Shown here: piece after piece, positions 33,046 through 43,246 of the stretch | Numbering within the stretch: the stretch's first letter is position 1 | Layout: each line of letters begins with the position of its first letter | NCBI GenBank assembly: GCA_001600555.1 | Contig: BCKH01000005.1 | Coordinates: 3,100,001-3,164,000, forward strand | Source: Albophoma yamanashiensis | Taxonomy: Eukaryota; Ascomycota; Sordariomycetes; Hypocreales; Ophiocordycipitaceae | Reading direction: 5' to 3' | Length of the DNA stretch: 64,000 bases | Position numbers and translations under genes: made by a program | Notes under the pieces: generated by a model | What the model was told of the DNA's origin: nothing | Seen by the model: the letters and a program-made list of their open reading frames with translations, nothing else | Databases searched by the model: none

Positions 33046-33804
33046 GTTTCGGGAAGCTGTTTCGATTCTCCGTACGAGCAGCTCGTTTGGGGCTGGCGGA
33101 TGGGACGATCTCTGTGCGGAGATGGTCAGTTGAGCAAATCCTCACTGAGCCTCCAGGTCAAACGCGGTCCCCAACGTCGCGTGAAGGGAAGCGGGAAGGC
33201 AGCCGGCAGCCACAAAAACATGCATGAATCGTACCTGTGTCGGATGCTGTGGGTTAGTAGGCCCGTTGGTCTGGCCAGAGTGGCCGTCGGGCTGGCAGTT
33301 GCTCTCCTTCGCAGCTGGCGTTGTTGATGTTGGCGGCGGGAAGCAAATCAGACTGCCAACAGAGCAACGAGCAGCGGTGCACGGGCCACCCAAGACCAGC
33401 CGCAGCAGCGAGCTGCGGAGACCCCTGGCGCGCGCCTGGCCCACTGGGCTTTTGGCGCTCCTTCCGGCTTGCAGGAAGGATGAGGTGCGCTCCAGCGACT
33501 GACTCCCTGCGTCTGGCGCAACCACTGGACCCGACTCCTGTGCCGCCTGCCTGGCTTTTCTGAAGCTTCCCATCATCGCCTCTCGCTCTCCCCATTGACG
33601 CCATCGCCAAGTGCCTCGTCTGCATCGCGAGACACCATCCCGCCATTCCTTACGCTCATTTTCCTCCTGCTTCAGGTCATTGCCATGCGCTGCTGATCGC
33701 TGGGCCAATACCGACCACGAACAACCCTCCTCGGGCGCGAGTCCTGTAACACGTCTCCTCGACACCCCCATCCCTCACGAGCCTCCCCCCAGAATATTCG
33801 TGCC
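33046..33804. promoter_or_regulatory. Divergent upstream region of POM34 and IES1
   Basis: 759 bp between divergent starts. A minus-strand frame of 209 codons (33771-33142) lacks recognisable domains and is treated as chance. No regulatory element is defensible. Confidence 0.5.
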
Positions 33805-35796
33805 ATGGCGGCCTCACCGAGCTCGGTCGCCGCGACGTCGGACATGGAGCCGCCCAGCTCGCCCGCCGCCCAGGAAGGCAAGTCCTTTGTTTCACGCGCT
33901 GCCTCGGACGACGAAGACGCCCAAATAGCCGAAGACACGCCAGAAGCCGTCGATAAGCCCAGTCGGGGCAGGGGCAAGGGGTCACAAGGCAAAGACTCCT
34001 ACGGACAGCATATCGGCAAGATCAGGCATCTGAAGAAGGAGGATGGAGAGCCACTGTGGCGAGAGGATATTCAGTACGACTTCCTCAAGGCCGTCTTCGA
34101 CAATGAGCAAAAGGTCTTCACCAACTCGTACGACCCCGACGGCATCGGCAAGCAGAACTTTGCCGACCTCTACATTGACACCATGTCACGAAGCAGCAAG
34201 ACCAGCAAGGTGCTTCGAGACAAGCTGCTGAGCGACCGAGAAGCTGCCAAAGGGATGGCCATGGTATGCCTGCTTGTCAACGTCGGCAGGATGAATACGA
34301 CGCTCAACTGTACGACATCCCTTGTTGAGGAGCATATCTGACCCATAGCTGACCCCTATGCAGTTTTCCCCGAGATGCGAGCACAGCTTCGCACGTATCA
34401 CGCCATTCCATCCTTGCAGGCTCACCAGGACCCCCATGCCTATAAGCAGCTGCAGGACGCACCGCGGCTCAAGTCCATCTTGAAAGGTGGCGCTGAGGAC
34501 CGGGAAGAGCCTAATTCCCTCGACAAGATCAAGAAGATTGACGATGCGCCCCGGACGAACCCGGTCAATCTCATCTTCGTCATGTGCAACGGTGCTCAGA
34601 AGATAGCTGAGCTCCACTTCCCCGACAATCACGAGTTTCATGACCTCATCATGAAGAAGAAGTATTCGAGCGAGTCTCGCGCAAGAGCTTTCCTGTGGCT
34701 CATGTGGTTTTACCTCGAGTCCGACTTTACCGAAGAAGGTTGCGAAGAGAACCCTTTCGGCCCCGGCGTCGACTACGATCTCAACGTCGCAAATCAAGGT
34801 ATTCCTCGGCTGGAGGTTATGACAGAAGAGCAGAGAACATCGGAGAACGTGGACACGCAGGAGGAGATCGAATTTGGCCGCGAGAAGCAAAAGACGAGGG
34901 CCAAGATCCTGGAGATGGACATGGTGTATCTGAACGAACGGGAGACGAAGCGCGGCAAGCTCCGAGCGCCCCTTCACGAAGACGGACCGGCCATCTTGCC
35001 TCGCATCAGGCCCTCGAAACACGAGTCCGACATGGATAGCACGAGGTCCACGCCGCCACCTCGGGCTTTGGGCAGAGGTGCCAATTCGGGCCGCCGAGGA
35101 TTGCCCCTCAGGTATCAAATCTTCGAGGGCTCTTCACCAACGCGACATGGGTCCGAAGGCGTCGTTGGAAGGAAACCACGCCCGCCTACTGCGCACCAGC
35201 TGGCGGTTGAGCGAAACCGTAACGAGCGGGTCGAGTACATACTGGACCGTGGTCTTCGCCGGCAGCATCACAAGAGCCGCAAGATACGTCGGCAAGACGG
35301 TGCCATCTTCCGGGCATACAGAAGGCTGCAGTCTCAGGAGGATGGGTTCGAGGACAGCGACGCCGAAGACGACCCCCCGCGTAATCTGCCGGCCAACGCC
35401 GAGAAGGGGGCGGGGTCGTTCCGCGAAAAGGGCATTGGAGGCTTGTGCCTCTTGGCTACAGAGGAGGATGATTTTGGCGAGGAGGTGACCTCGTACGCCG
35501 CGGCGCTGCGGCGGTCGACACGACGTTTGGCGCGCTGGAGGGGCCATGAACAGGAGCTGGGCGTCATCGCAGTGGTCAAGAAGCAAAAGCAAAATGGCGA
35601 AGCTGAGAATGGCGAGAGCAAGGCTGCTGGCGGCCGCGGCCGAGGCGCAGCGGCGAGGAAGATCAACGGAGACGCCAATGGCGACGTCGCGATGGACGAT
35701 GTGGATATGGACGAGGCAGACCAGACGGCCATGCTCGATGACGACGCCGACGATCCCGACAAGACGGAAATCATGGGAGACTCGGACCTGGACTAG
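33805..35796 (+). CDS. IES1: INO80 chromatin remodelling complex subunit IES1
   Basis: Two exons (33805-34309, 34364-35796) give 645 residues. The head is Ser/Pro/acidic (MEPPSSPAAQEGKSF) with an RGRGKGSQGK patch. The conserved block begins RHLKKEDGEPLWREDIQYDF and runs LKAVFDNEQKVFTNSYDP, then FADLYIDTMSRSSKTSKVLR and the spliced junction TLNFFPEMRAQLRTYHAIPS. Next come PVNLIFVMCNGAQKIAEL and FLWLMWFYLESDFTEE with NPFGPG, hallmarks of fungal Ies1. The second half is basic and disordered (RRQHHKSRKIRRQDGAIF), ending in an acidic tail. Ies1 is a fungus-specific part of the nuclear INO80 ATPase that moves nucleosomes. The block order agrees with remembered fungal homologues. A second in-frame ATG at 33844 is a possible alternative start. 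Confidence 0.83.
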
Positions 35797-36358
35797 AAGG
35801 GGAAAAGCTCGGTGGAACCAAAAGGAAAACCGGGAAGAAAAAAACATTTGTACACATGTAGGGATATCAGGCGGCGGAGTTTGACAGTGGTGGACCTGGC
35901 TTGTACGAGTACGAAGCGTCGTACTGCATTTTGGCGTGGGACGCCCCTCGACTTCTGGAGGAACTGGCGTTTAATGACGCCCTGCGATCGGAAATGAATG
36001 CTTAATTACCGTACATGATCGTGCAGACTGTGGGCTATTTTGTAGAGGCCACGTCGTAGTTTCACATGCATATCCTCGAGCTAGCCGTCGGGCCCGTCGC
36101 TGTCCGCGGCCCCGATGGTCGAGCGGACGGAGCGGAAGTGGGAGTGGAGGTTGACGCGGAGCAGGAATGGGCCCATGCGGAAGATGACAGCTCCGAGCGG
36201 TGAGGCACGGCAGATTCGCAGGCCGTGGCTTATATGCGACGACTTTCGCGACACGACGGTCAGCTTGCAGCGCGCATCGCCGGCCCAGGTCAAGCTCCTC
36301 TGCCATTCGAATTTCGGTCGGCTTCGTGCCTCGTCTCCCTCCCCCCCGCCTCGCAGCA
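35797..36358. other. Intergenic region upstream of ERG2
   Basis: 0.56 kb: 3' flank of IES1 and promoter of ERG2, with a CT-rich stretch (36330-36355) directly before the ERG2 ATG, common for fungal leaders. Nothing else recognised. Confidence 0.6.
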
Positions 36359-37167
36359 ATGCCTCCGCAACAGCCCGCGCAGGGCATCGGCCGTCTCCTG
36401 GCGGTGCTCGCGCTCCTCACGGCGCTGCTCTCGTCCGTGGTGTACCTGATGGAGCAGAACCTGGACCGGTTTTACGTCTTCGAGCTGGATCATCTGCAAG
36501 ACCTGTCGAAGAGGGGCATCGCGAAACACGGTAACGATACGCGGGCCGTGGTGCAGTATATCGTGGCGGAATTGAGCGAGAAGCACCCCGAGCACATCAA
36601 CCTCGAAGAGGACTGGATGTTCAACAACGCGGGCGGCGCGATGGGCGCAATGTACATTATCCATGCTAGTGAGTGCTGCGGCAAACGCCAGCAAGTTTGC
36701 ATGCCGTGCGGGTTGCTGACTGCTGGATCCAGGCATCACCGAGTACCTCATCATCTTTGGTCAGCAAGCTCCGCCCATCACGCCCCTCGCCTTACTCACC
36801 CAGAACTCGCGACTAACACGCCCTCACAGGAACCGCCGTCGGCACCGAGGGTCACTCGGGGCGGCACACGGCCGACGATTACTTCCACATCCTGTCGGGC
36901 ACGCAGCTGGCGTTCGTCCCCGGGAAGTACGAGGAAGAGGTGTACCCGCAGGGCTCCGTGCACCACCTGCGCCGCGGCGAGGTTAAGCAGTACAAGATGC
37001 CCGAGGGATGCTTCGCGCTCGAGTATGCGCGGGGGTGGATCCCGCCGATGCTCTTCTTCGGCTTCGCTGACGGCCTCACGAGCACGCTGGACCTGCCGAC
37101 GCTGTGGAAGACGACGCGAATCACGGGCCGCCTGATGATATCGAACCTGCTGAAGGGCAAGTTCTGA
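36359..37167 (+). CDS. ERG2: C-8 sterol isomerase
   Basis: Three exons (36359-36668, 36733-36759, 36830-37167), the middle one only 27 nt, give 224 residues. An N-terminal membrane anchor (about 9-30, GIGRLLAVLALLTALLSSVVYL) is followed by LDRFYVFELDHLQDLSKRGI. Then come LEEDWMFNNAGGAMGAMYIIHA, the spliced SITEYLIIFG-TAVGTEGHSGRHTADD, FHILSGTQLAFVPG and PEGCFALEYARGWIPPMLFFGF. These are characteristic of Erg2 and sigma-1 receptor-type proteins. The enzyme shifts the sterol double bond from C8 to C7 in ergosterol synthesis at the ER and is the target of morpholine-type inhibitors. The tiny middle exon is needed to keep frame and restores the conserved histidine-rich region. Length is exactly typical. 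Confidence 0.96.
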
Positions 37168-39285
37168 AGAGGCTCCACTCCGACGCCGTATCGGCTCGCT
37201 TGGCGAGCGGATTCGAGGTGCGACGGCAGACGAGACGCCGAGGCGGGTTGTGGTGGCTGGCCTCGAGAGATGCCAGCCTGTCACGCAATGTCGGGAGAAG
37301 ATCAGGGCTGATGATACATTTTATTGTATATATACGGACTAGGCATATTCCACTTCGACAGCCTTGTCACGAATGATTCAGTATGATTCGTCGGGCACCT
37401 TGGCCGCTGTCTGGACTAATGGTGACGGCCACATCAGCCGATGCTGCTCGGCTCTCCTCACCCGAGCAGGCACGCGACACCGCCGTGTCCCCACAGGCAC
37501 ATGTGGCAGCGCGGAGAGAGCCGCATGTACGAGGGTATCTCTGGGGTAGCTTGGCCCCGGATCCTTCCCCAGGGCATGTCACGTATAGCGAGCCAGTGAT
37601 AATATGCGGATGAAAATGGGAAACGCAGACCCAAAGCCAAGACAACGCTGAAGGTGGTTCAGTACATCCGTGCCGAGTGTAGCCGTCCTCGTCGCCAAGA
37701 TGGATGGTCCTTGGGGGTGCAGGAGGCTCCGTGCGCGAGCCCATTTGTGCCGGTTGGGAGCGGTGATTGCGATGTTGGCTTAGGGTTGTGCAGGGTAGCT
37801 GCGATGACCTAGACGCCACCATCGTCCCCCTGTCGTAGGCTAAAAAGAGGAGCCAGCCACACTCTGGAGTTCAGCATTCGGGCCTCGCTAGTACTTGATG
37901 GATTAGGCAGAATCGGGATGGTCTGGCCATCCCGCGGCAGGATACGAGCCTCTCCGCGGGTGGTATGTGAGGGTGAGGCCTCCAGGGGGGGATGTAAGGA
38001 GTCGCGGATAATTGCCGTTCATTTATTCCGTGAGCCAGCATCCCAATGTGGCAGCGGGGAAGGAACCAGTGGGGTAGCGTACTACGTTGTACGTGCCTGC
38101 TTACGAGTATGCCAAGCATCAAAAATACCTGGGCTGCCTCAAGACCTTTCCGCGACCTCATCCTAACCTCCGCCAAGGCATGTCACCGCAGCTAATACTC
38201 TTTTGACACCCGCGACTCAGGACTCGCTCCTCGGCCGCTCGTTCCTGGGCCCAACGCTCCAAATGGGAATGGAAGCTGGTGCCAGGGAGACCCCGCATGC
38301 GCCCGATAGCTCGCAAGGGCCCATGACCCCGCGAGGGGACTGAATCTGCCACATCGCGTGCAGTCCACGCCGATGCGAACCGGCCGTGCTCTCCTTGGCC
38401 TCTTCATGGGCTAATCCCTGTTCCGTATCACCGTCGAAATGTCGCTGGAGAGCGGGTAGGCATGCCCCCACAGGCGACAATGTTCCGATGGCTCTTACAA
38501 ACCATGACATACTTTCCAAACCGGCTTCGGCAGCTTGGCCGCTGGCCATACACAGCGGCGAACTCTATCTCAAATCCTGTCTTGCCAAGCTATTACTGAT
38601 TGTACGCTATGTCGCCACCGTCGCACCGAGCGACAGCATCTTGAATCGCCGTGTTGCACGCGCTTCGCGCCGTGTCGTCCAGTGCGGTGACGAGGTTGGG
38701 GATAAACACGAATACTTCCACGAAGCTGTGCAGTTCGCATGGCCGAGATGTGAACTCTTCCTTGACCACCTAGTGGTGTGATAGGGTACGCTCAGAAGAG
38801 TGCAAGTGCGAAGTTCCTGCGTGTGGCAATGACACCGACTTCAAATTACTGCAACCAATCTCTCGGAACCGACCTCCATCGACCCCATCCAAGACGCCTT
38901 CGCTTGGCAGTGTCTCAGCGACGTCGGCGTCAAGATCCTATCCCCAACCCCGGTAGGCGCCGGCATGACTTCAATCTTGTCCGGAAGCGATATTCCGTCG
39001 CGGTTTCCGACGCCGTCACTCGTAGCCGTGAAATCAAGCCAAGCAGAAGCAGCCCCATCTCGTGGCCGAGACCCATCAGAAGGGCTCATTTGCTCCCCTT
39101 TCCCCCGGATTCGCCCAGAGGATGTGTATCTGTAGAAAAAGGTTTGGTGTACAGGCCCGTGCCCAGCGGACAGTATATATAAGTTCCTCCCCGACTTCCC
39201 CTCGGTGGCGACGGCCCCATCATTGCCCCTGTGGACGTGACCCTTCTTCCGAGTCGGAAAACACGTTACTGGTTCCATTATCAAC
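37168..39285. other. Gene-poor region upstream of PTR2
   Basis: 2.1 kb with only short, overlapping open frames. It contains a TATA element 104 bp before the PTR2 start (separate entry). It probably represents a long nutrient-regulated promoter; that is inference. No RNA gene or repeat recognised. Confidence 0.5.
39174..39182 (+). promoter_or_regulatory. TATA box of PTR2
   Basis: TATATATAA, about 104-112 bp upstream of the PTR2 ATG, a normal distance for a fungal gene with a short leader. Confidence 0.6.
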
Positions 39286-41266
39286 ATGGCTGTTGAAGAG
39301 CCGCAGGAGCTCGGCTTCTCCGTCGAGTCGCCCTCTAAGGGCAATGACGAGAAAGCCCTATCCATCGCTGCAGCTCGCTCTGACCATGAGACGACTGTAG
39401 AGCTGAATACGGACGATAAGGCGTCCAGCGACTCGCAAGCCGACGGGAGGTTTCCGACCGCAGAGGAGCTTGCGACGTTGCGTCGTGTCCCCAATGCCAT
39501 CCCCGTCAAGCTCTTCTCCATTGCTTTTATCGAGCTGTGCGAGCGTTTCTCCTACTATGGCTGCATGGTCGTGTGTACGTCCCCACCTTTCTCTTGCTGA
39601 ACATCGAACCTCAAGCTGACCTGTCTCGGCCAGTCACCAACTTCATCCAGCAACCGCTTCCTCCGGGCTCGACAACGGGTGCCAGCCTCGATCAGCCCGG
39701 CGCCCTGGGAATGGGCCAGCGCGCCTCGACTGGCATCACCACCTTCAACCAGTTCTGGCAGTATCTCATGCCTCTGTTCGGTGCCTGGGTCGCTGATGCG
39801 AAATGGGGTCGCTACAAGACCATCAACGTGGCCCTTGGCGTCAACCTCACCGGCCACATTGTTCTCATCATGTCTGCTATTCCGTCCGTCATTGTAAACC
39901 CGTCTGCCGCTTTGGCGTGCCTGATCATGGGTGTCATCATCATCGGTTTCGGTACCGGCGGTTTCAAGCCTAACGTTAGCTGCTTGATTGTAGAGCAGCT
40001 CGGCGACCAGCACATGTTTGTCAAGACGCTCAAGACTGGCGAGCGTGTCATTGTCAACCCAGCCATCACCATCGAGCGCATTTACAACTGGTTCTACTTC
40101 TTCATCAACGTCGGCGCCCTCGTCGGCCAGATCAGCATGGTGTACGCCGAGATGTATGTCGGCTTCTACCTCTCCTTCACGCTTCCCACCATCGTGCTCA
40201 GCCTGTGTCCCTTCATCATGTGGTGGGGCCGCAAGCGCTACGTCCGACGCGAACCAGATGGCTCTGTGCTCGTGCCCGCCTTGAGGACTTGGTGCCTGGC
40301 CCAGAAGGGCCGCTGGTCCATCAACCCCTTCCGGACGTGGAAGAACATGCACGACGGCACATTCTGGGACAACGTCAAGCCGTCCAAATTCACGCACGAG
40401 ACGCGGCCAAAGTGGATGACCTTTGATGACGCCTGGGTCGACGAGTTGCGCCGTGGCTTCGCTGCTTGCGCCGTATTCTGCTGGTACCCCATGTTCTGGC
40501 TCTGCTACAACCAGAGTAAGTTGTCCGCCTTGGTTCTTGGACTGAATCACTGTAGCTAACGAACGCAGTCAACAACAACCTCATCTCTCAGGCCGCTGTC
40601 CTCCAACGCGGCGGTGTCCCCAACGACATTCTCTCCAACCTCAACCCCATTTCGCTGCTTCTCTTCATTCCACTGAACGACTTCATCATCTACCCAGCCC
40701 TCCGCAAGGCCGGCGTCCGTATCACCCCCATCAGGAAGATCACGGCCGGCTTCTTCGTCAGCTGCGCCGCCATGGTCTGGGCCGCCGTGCTTCAGCACTA
40801 TATTTACATGAGGTCCGAGTGCGGATCGTACGCCTCCGGCCAGATGCTGGACGAGGCCACGGGCGAAATGGTCAGATGCCCGGCCGTCGACATCAGCGTG
40901 TGGGCGCAGACGGGCTCCTACGTCCTCATCGCCCTGTCCGAGGTCTTTGCCTCGATCACCTCGCTCGAGTACGCCTACTCCAAAGCCCCCAAGAACATGC
41001 GCTCCATGGTACAGGCTGTCGCCCTCTTCATGACCTCCTTCGCCGCCATCTTTGGCCAGGCGCTCGTCGGTCTCGCCGCGGACCCGCTCCTCGTCTGGAA
41101 CTACGCTGTCGCTGCCATCCTCGCTTTCATCGCGGGCACCTGCTTCTACTTCCAGTTCCGTAACCTGGACATCGTTGAGGATGACCTCAACGAGTTGCCC
41201 GAGGGTACCGTGGGCACCAAGATCGATGCCGAGTCGCCTTATGCGCTCAAGGATGAGAAGCTATGA
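39286..41266 (+). CDS. PTR2: Proton-coupled di/tripeptide transporter, POT family
   Basis: Three exons (39286-39574, 39634-40515, 40569-41266) give 622 residues. A cytosolic head of about 75 residues precedes the first span, which carries the POT signature KLFSIAFIELCERFSYYG. After the splice (MVV-FTNFIQQPL) follow GITTFNQFWQYLMPLFGAWVAD and WGRYKTINVALG. The second POT signature region is GVIIIGFGTGGFKPNVS...IYNWFYFFINVGALVG. Later spans include YPMFWLCYNQ-INNNLISQA and LIALSEVFASITSLEYAYSKAPKNMRS. About 12 membrane spans are visible. These transporters import di- and tripeptides with protons at the plasma membrane and are usually induced by peptides and repressed by rich nitrogen. The next gene is the nitrogen repressor NmrA, convergent, with stops about 0.6 kb apart. 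Confidence 0.95.
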
Positions 41267-41878
41267 TGTTGCGGACGGTGGCGGAGAATGCTGAGGAAAG
41301 GAAGAGAGGATGAGGAGGTTTCATTCCAGTGGCGAAAGATGGCAATTGGACACAACCAAGGCCATTGAATGTTATAATGATAACATATACCAGTAGGATA
41401 TATGTGAAGGATGGACGGACACATCTGGTGCTGCACATCGACATCAAGCGTCCGTCGACATGCAGCACTGCCACGGATCCTTCAGGAATTTTTAGTAGTA
41501 GACTAGTGATATACCCTTCCACAACTTGTACGAAGCACTCATCACTTCGTTGATTCAATTACACAGTACTATCTAGCCACGATAATTACCATGGCCGACC
41601 TGTGTCTCAGAGAGATAGCGACACCATGACTGACGCCGAGGCACAGGCTCTTGGCGCACCCCCTTGAGAACAAAAAAAAATGCAGAACCTTCAGCCCCTT
41701 TTTTGATCCCCCCCTTTTTGCAGACTCCGACTCCAAAGTTTACGCTAAAGTCAACACCCCCAAAAACGATGCACGAGGTACGCGGTACCAATATTGCAAG
41801 ATGAGTGCTGGCATTTCCAGTCGAGCTTTCGTAGAATCGTAGGTCCAGAGATGCGGTCCGGTATGAGCATCACCACCA
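41267..41878. other. Convergent intergenic region between PTR2 and nmrA
   Basis: 3' flanks of both genes. Runs of A, T and C occur around 41670-41722. No gene recognised. Confidence 0.6.
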
Positions 41879-43246
41879 CTACGCGAGCCACTGTTCCTCG
41901 TCTCGCTTCGTGCCCCTCATGACCAGCCCTTCATCGTCATCGTCGGACTCATCCTCGTCCTCGTCCTGGATCGTCAGTTGCTCAACCGAGGTGGCCGTGG
42001 CCTGGATTTTGTCTTCTTGGTCGTCCTCGTCGAGCATCCATGTAAGACCATTGGCCTCCTCCTCGAGTGGGAACATTTCCCTCGCATATTCCTCAAGGCC
42101 TCGAGGGCCTTCCCACAGCTCTAGGGACTCGGTGGGATAGCTTTCTTCCAGTTTGGCGTCGCCAAAGTATGGGGGTTGCTTCGTCGGGTCCGTCTCGTCC
42201 GGCTTGAAAAGCTTCTCCAAGGCCTCGAGCTGCTCCCGATATCCCGTCGGAATGCGAACTTTAATCTCGATAGGTCCCCTCACATAGTGCACAGGGCGAC
42301 CGACGCCGCGAGAGAAGAGCTTGCACGCCTCTTTCGGCGAGAGGCATTCGTACGCCAGAGCGATCCGCTCCCCGTTCCACTTCGACACGCCGTCCTTGAA
42401 GACTTGAAGAATGGCGGGCCCGACGTCGTGTTCAGCGTCCAGCCAAGGAAGCTTGGCGTCCTCGTGAAAAGGAGCTTGCCAAATGAAGGACCCGTCGGGC
42501 TGAAGCTCCATGCAGAATAGCGGGTACAGCAGCGAGGTGAAGTTGTTGTTATAGATACCCGTGTAAACAAAAGTAGCCGGAAGCTTCAGCTCTCTGATGT
42601 GTTCTTCGACCTTGTGCTTCGCGGCCCACAGTGGCAGTGATGGCCAGTCCTTATTGTAGGCAGCATGGTCGGGCATGGATGAGTAGATGTAGTGCTGGAT
42701 TCCAGCTTTCTTCGCGGCATTGGCGAGGGCAACTCCAATCGAAACCTCGTCGCCATAGAATGTGGTGTTGATGAAAGCCAGCTGGGCGCCGCGGAAGAGA
42801 TTTGAGATCAGATCATGGTTGATACCGACGCCGGAAATGGGGCCGTTTTGAGTGACGTCCTTGTTAGCCTCTGTAGGCTCGTGTCTCGTATAAAGCTCGC
42901 CGACGAGGACGGTCACATTCGGGTTCGTCGACACCTCCGTCGCAACAACGCCTTCGAGATTCCGCAGCTGCGCCCGCACGCGGTAGCCAACGGCGGTCGC
43001 GACGCGAATCAAGGAGGCGGCCTGTCGTCCGCTCGCGTTGATGATTGCGATTGTCTTGTTGGGGGAAGAAAGGAGCCTTTTGGGGGGTCGGAATGTCAGG
43101 GAGTTATTTCTTGAACCGGCGAGGGGAGATGCTTCTGAGTATGAGGATCGCGAGTGCTTGTGCTGCTTCCGGTACCCGTTGGTCTGGTCGTCGGCGATGC
43201 GAATGGGGATGCTTCCCGTCATGGTGCCGGTGATTTGAGCCGGCAT
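41879..43246 (-). CDS. nmrA: Nitrogen metabolite repression regulator NmrA
   Basis: An intron-free gene of 455 residues. After a basic head (GYRKQHKHSRSS) comes a Rossmann start KTIAIINASGRQAASLIRVATAVGY, the NmrA form of the dinucleotide-binding motif. Further blocks are VRAQLRNLEGVVATEVST, AFINTTFYGDEVSIGVALANAAKKAG, HYIYSSMPDHAAYNKDWPSLPLWAAK and TFVYTGIYNNNFTSLLYP. The catalytic residues of short-chain dehydrogenases are not kept, consistent with NmrA being a NAD(P)-sensing regulator. The acidic C-terminal tail has DEDEDESDDDDEG. NmrA binds the GATA factor AreA/NIT2 and blocks it when nitrogen is plentiful. A second in-frame ATG (MTGSIPIRIADD) is nine codons in and could be used. The call rests on long stretches remembered from Aspergillus and Neurospora. 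Confidence 0.93.
   Translation of the reverse strand: MPAQITGTMTGSIPIRIADDQTNGYRKQHKHSRSSYSEASPLAGSRNNSLTFRPPKRLLSSPNKTIAIINASGRQAASLIRVATAVGYRVRAQLRNLEGVVATEVSTNPNVTVLVGELYTRHEPTEANKDVTQNGPISGVGINHDLISNLFRGAQLAFINTTFYGDEVSIGVALANAAKKAGIQHYIYSSMPDHAAYNKDWPSLPLWAAKHKVEEHIRELKLPATFVYTGIYNNNFTSLLYPLFCMELQPDGSFIWQAPFHEDAKLPWLDAEHDVGPAILQVFKDGVSKWNGERIALAYECLSPKEACKLFSRGVGRPVHYVRGPIEIKVRIPTGYREQLEALEKLFKPDETDPTKQPPYFGDAKLEESYPTESLELWEGPRGLEEYAREMFPLEEEANGLTWMLDEDDQEDKIQATATSVEQLTIQDEDEDESDDDDEGLVMRGTKRDEEQWLA

Noticed and set aside
33142..33771. A 209-codon minus-strand frame between POM34 and IES1
   Set aside because: It lies in the divergent promoter region, overlaps other frames and lacks protein-like features.
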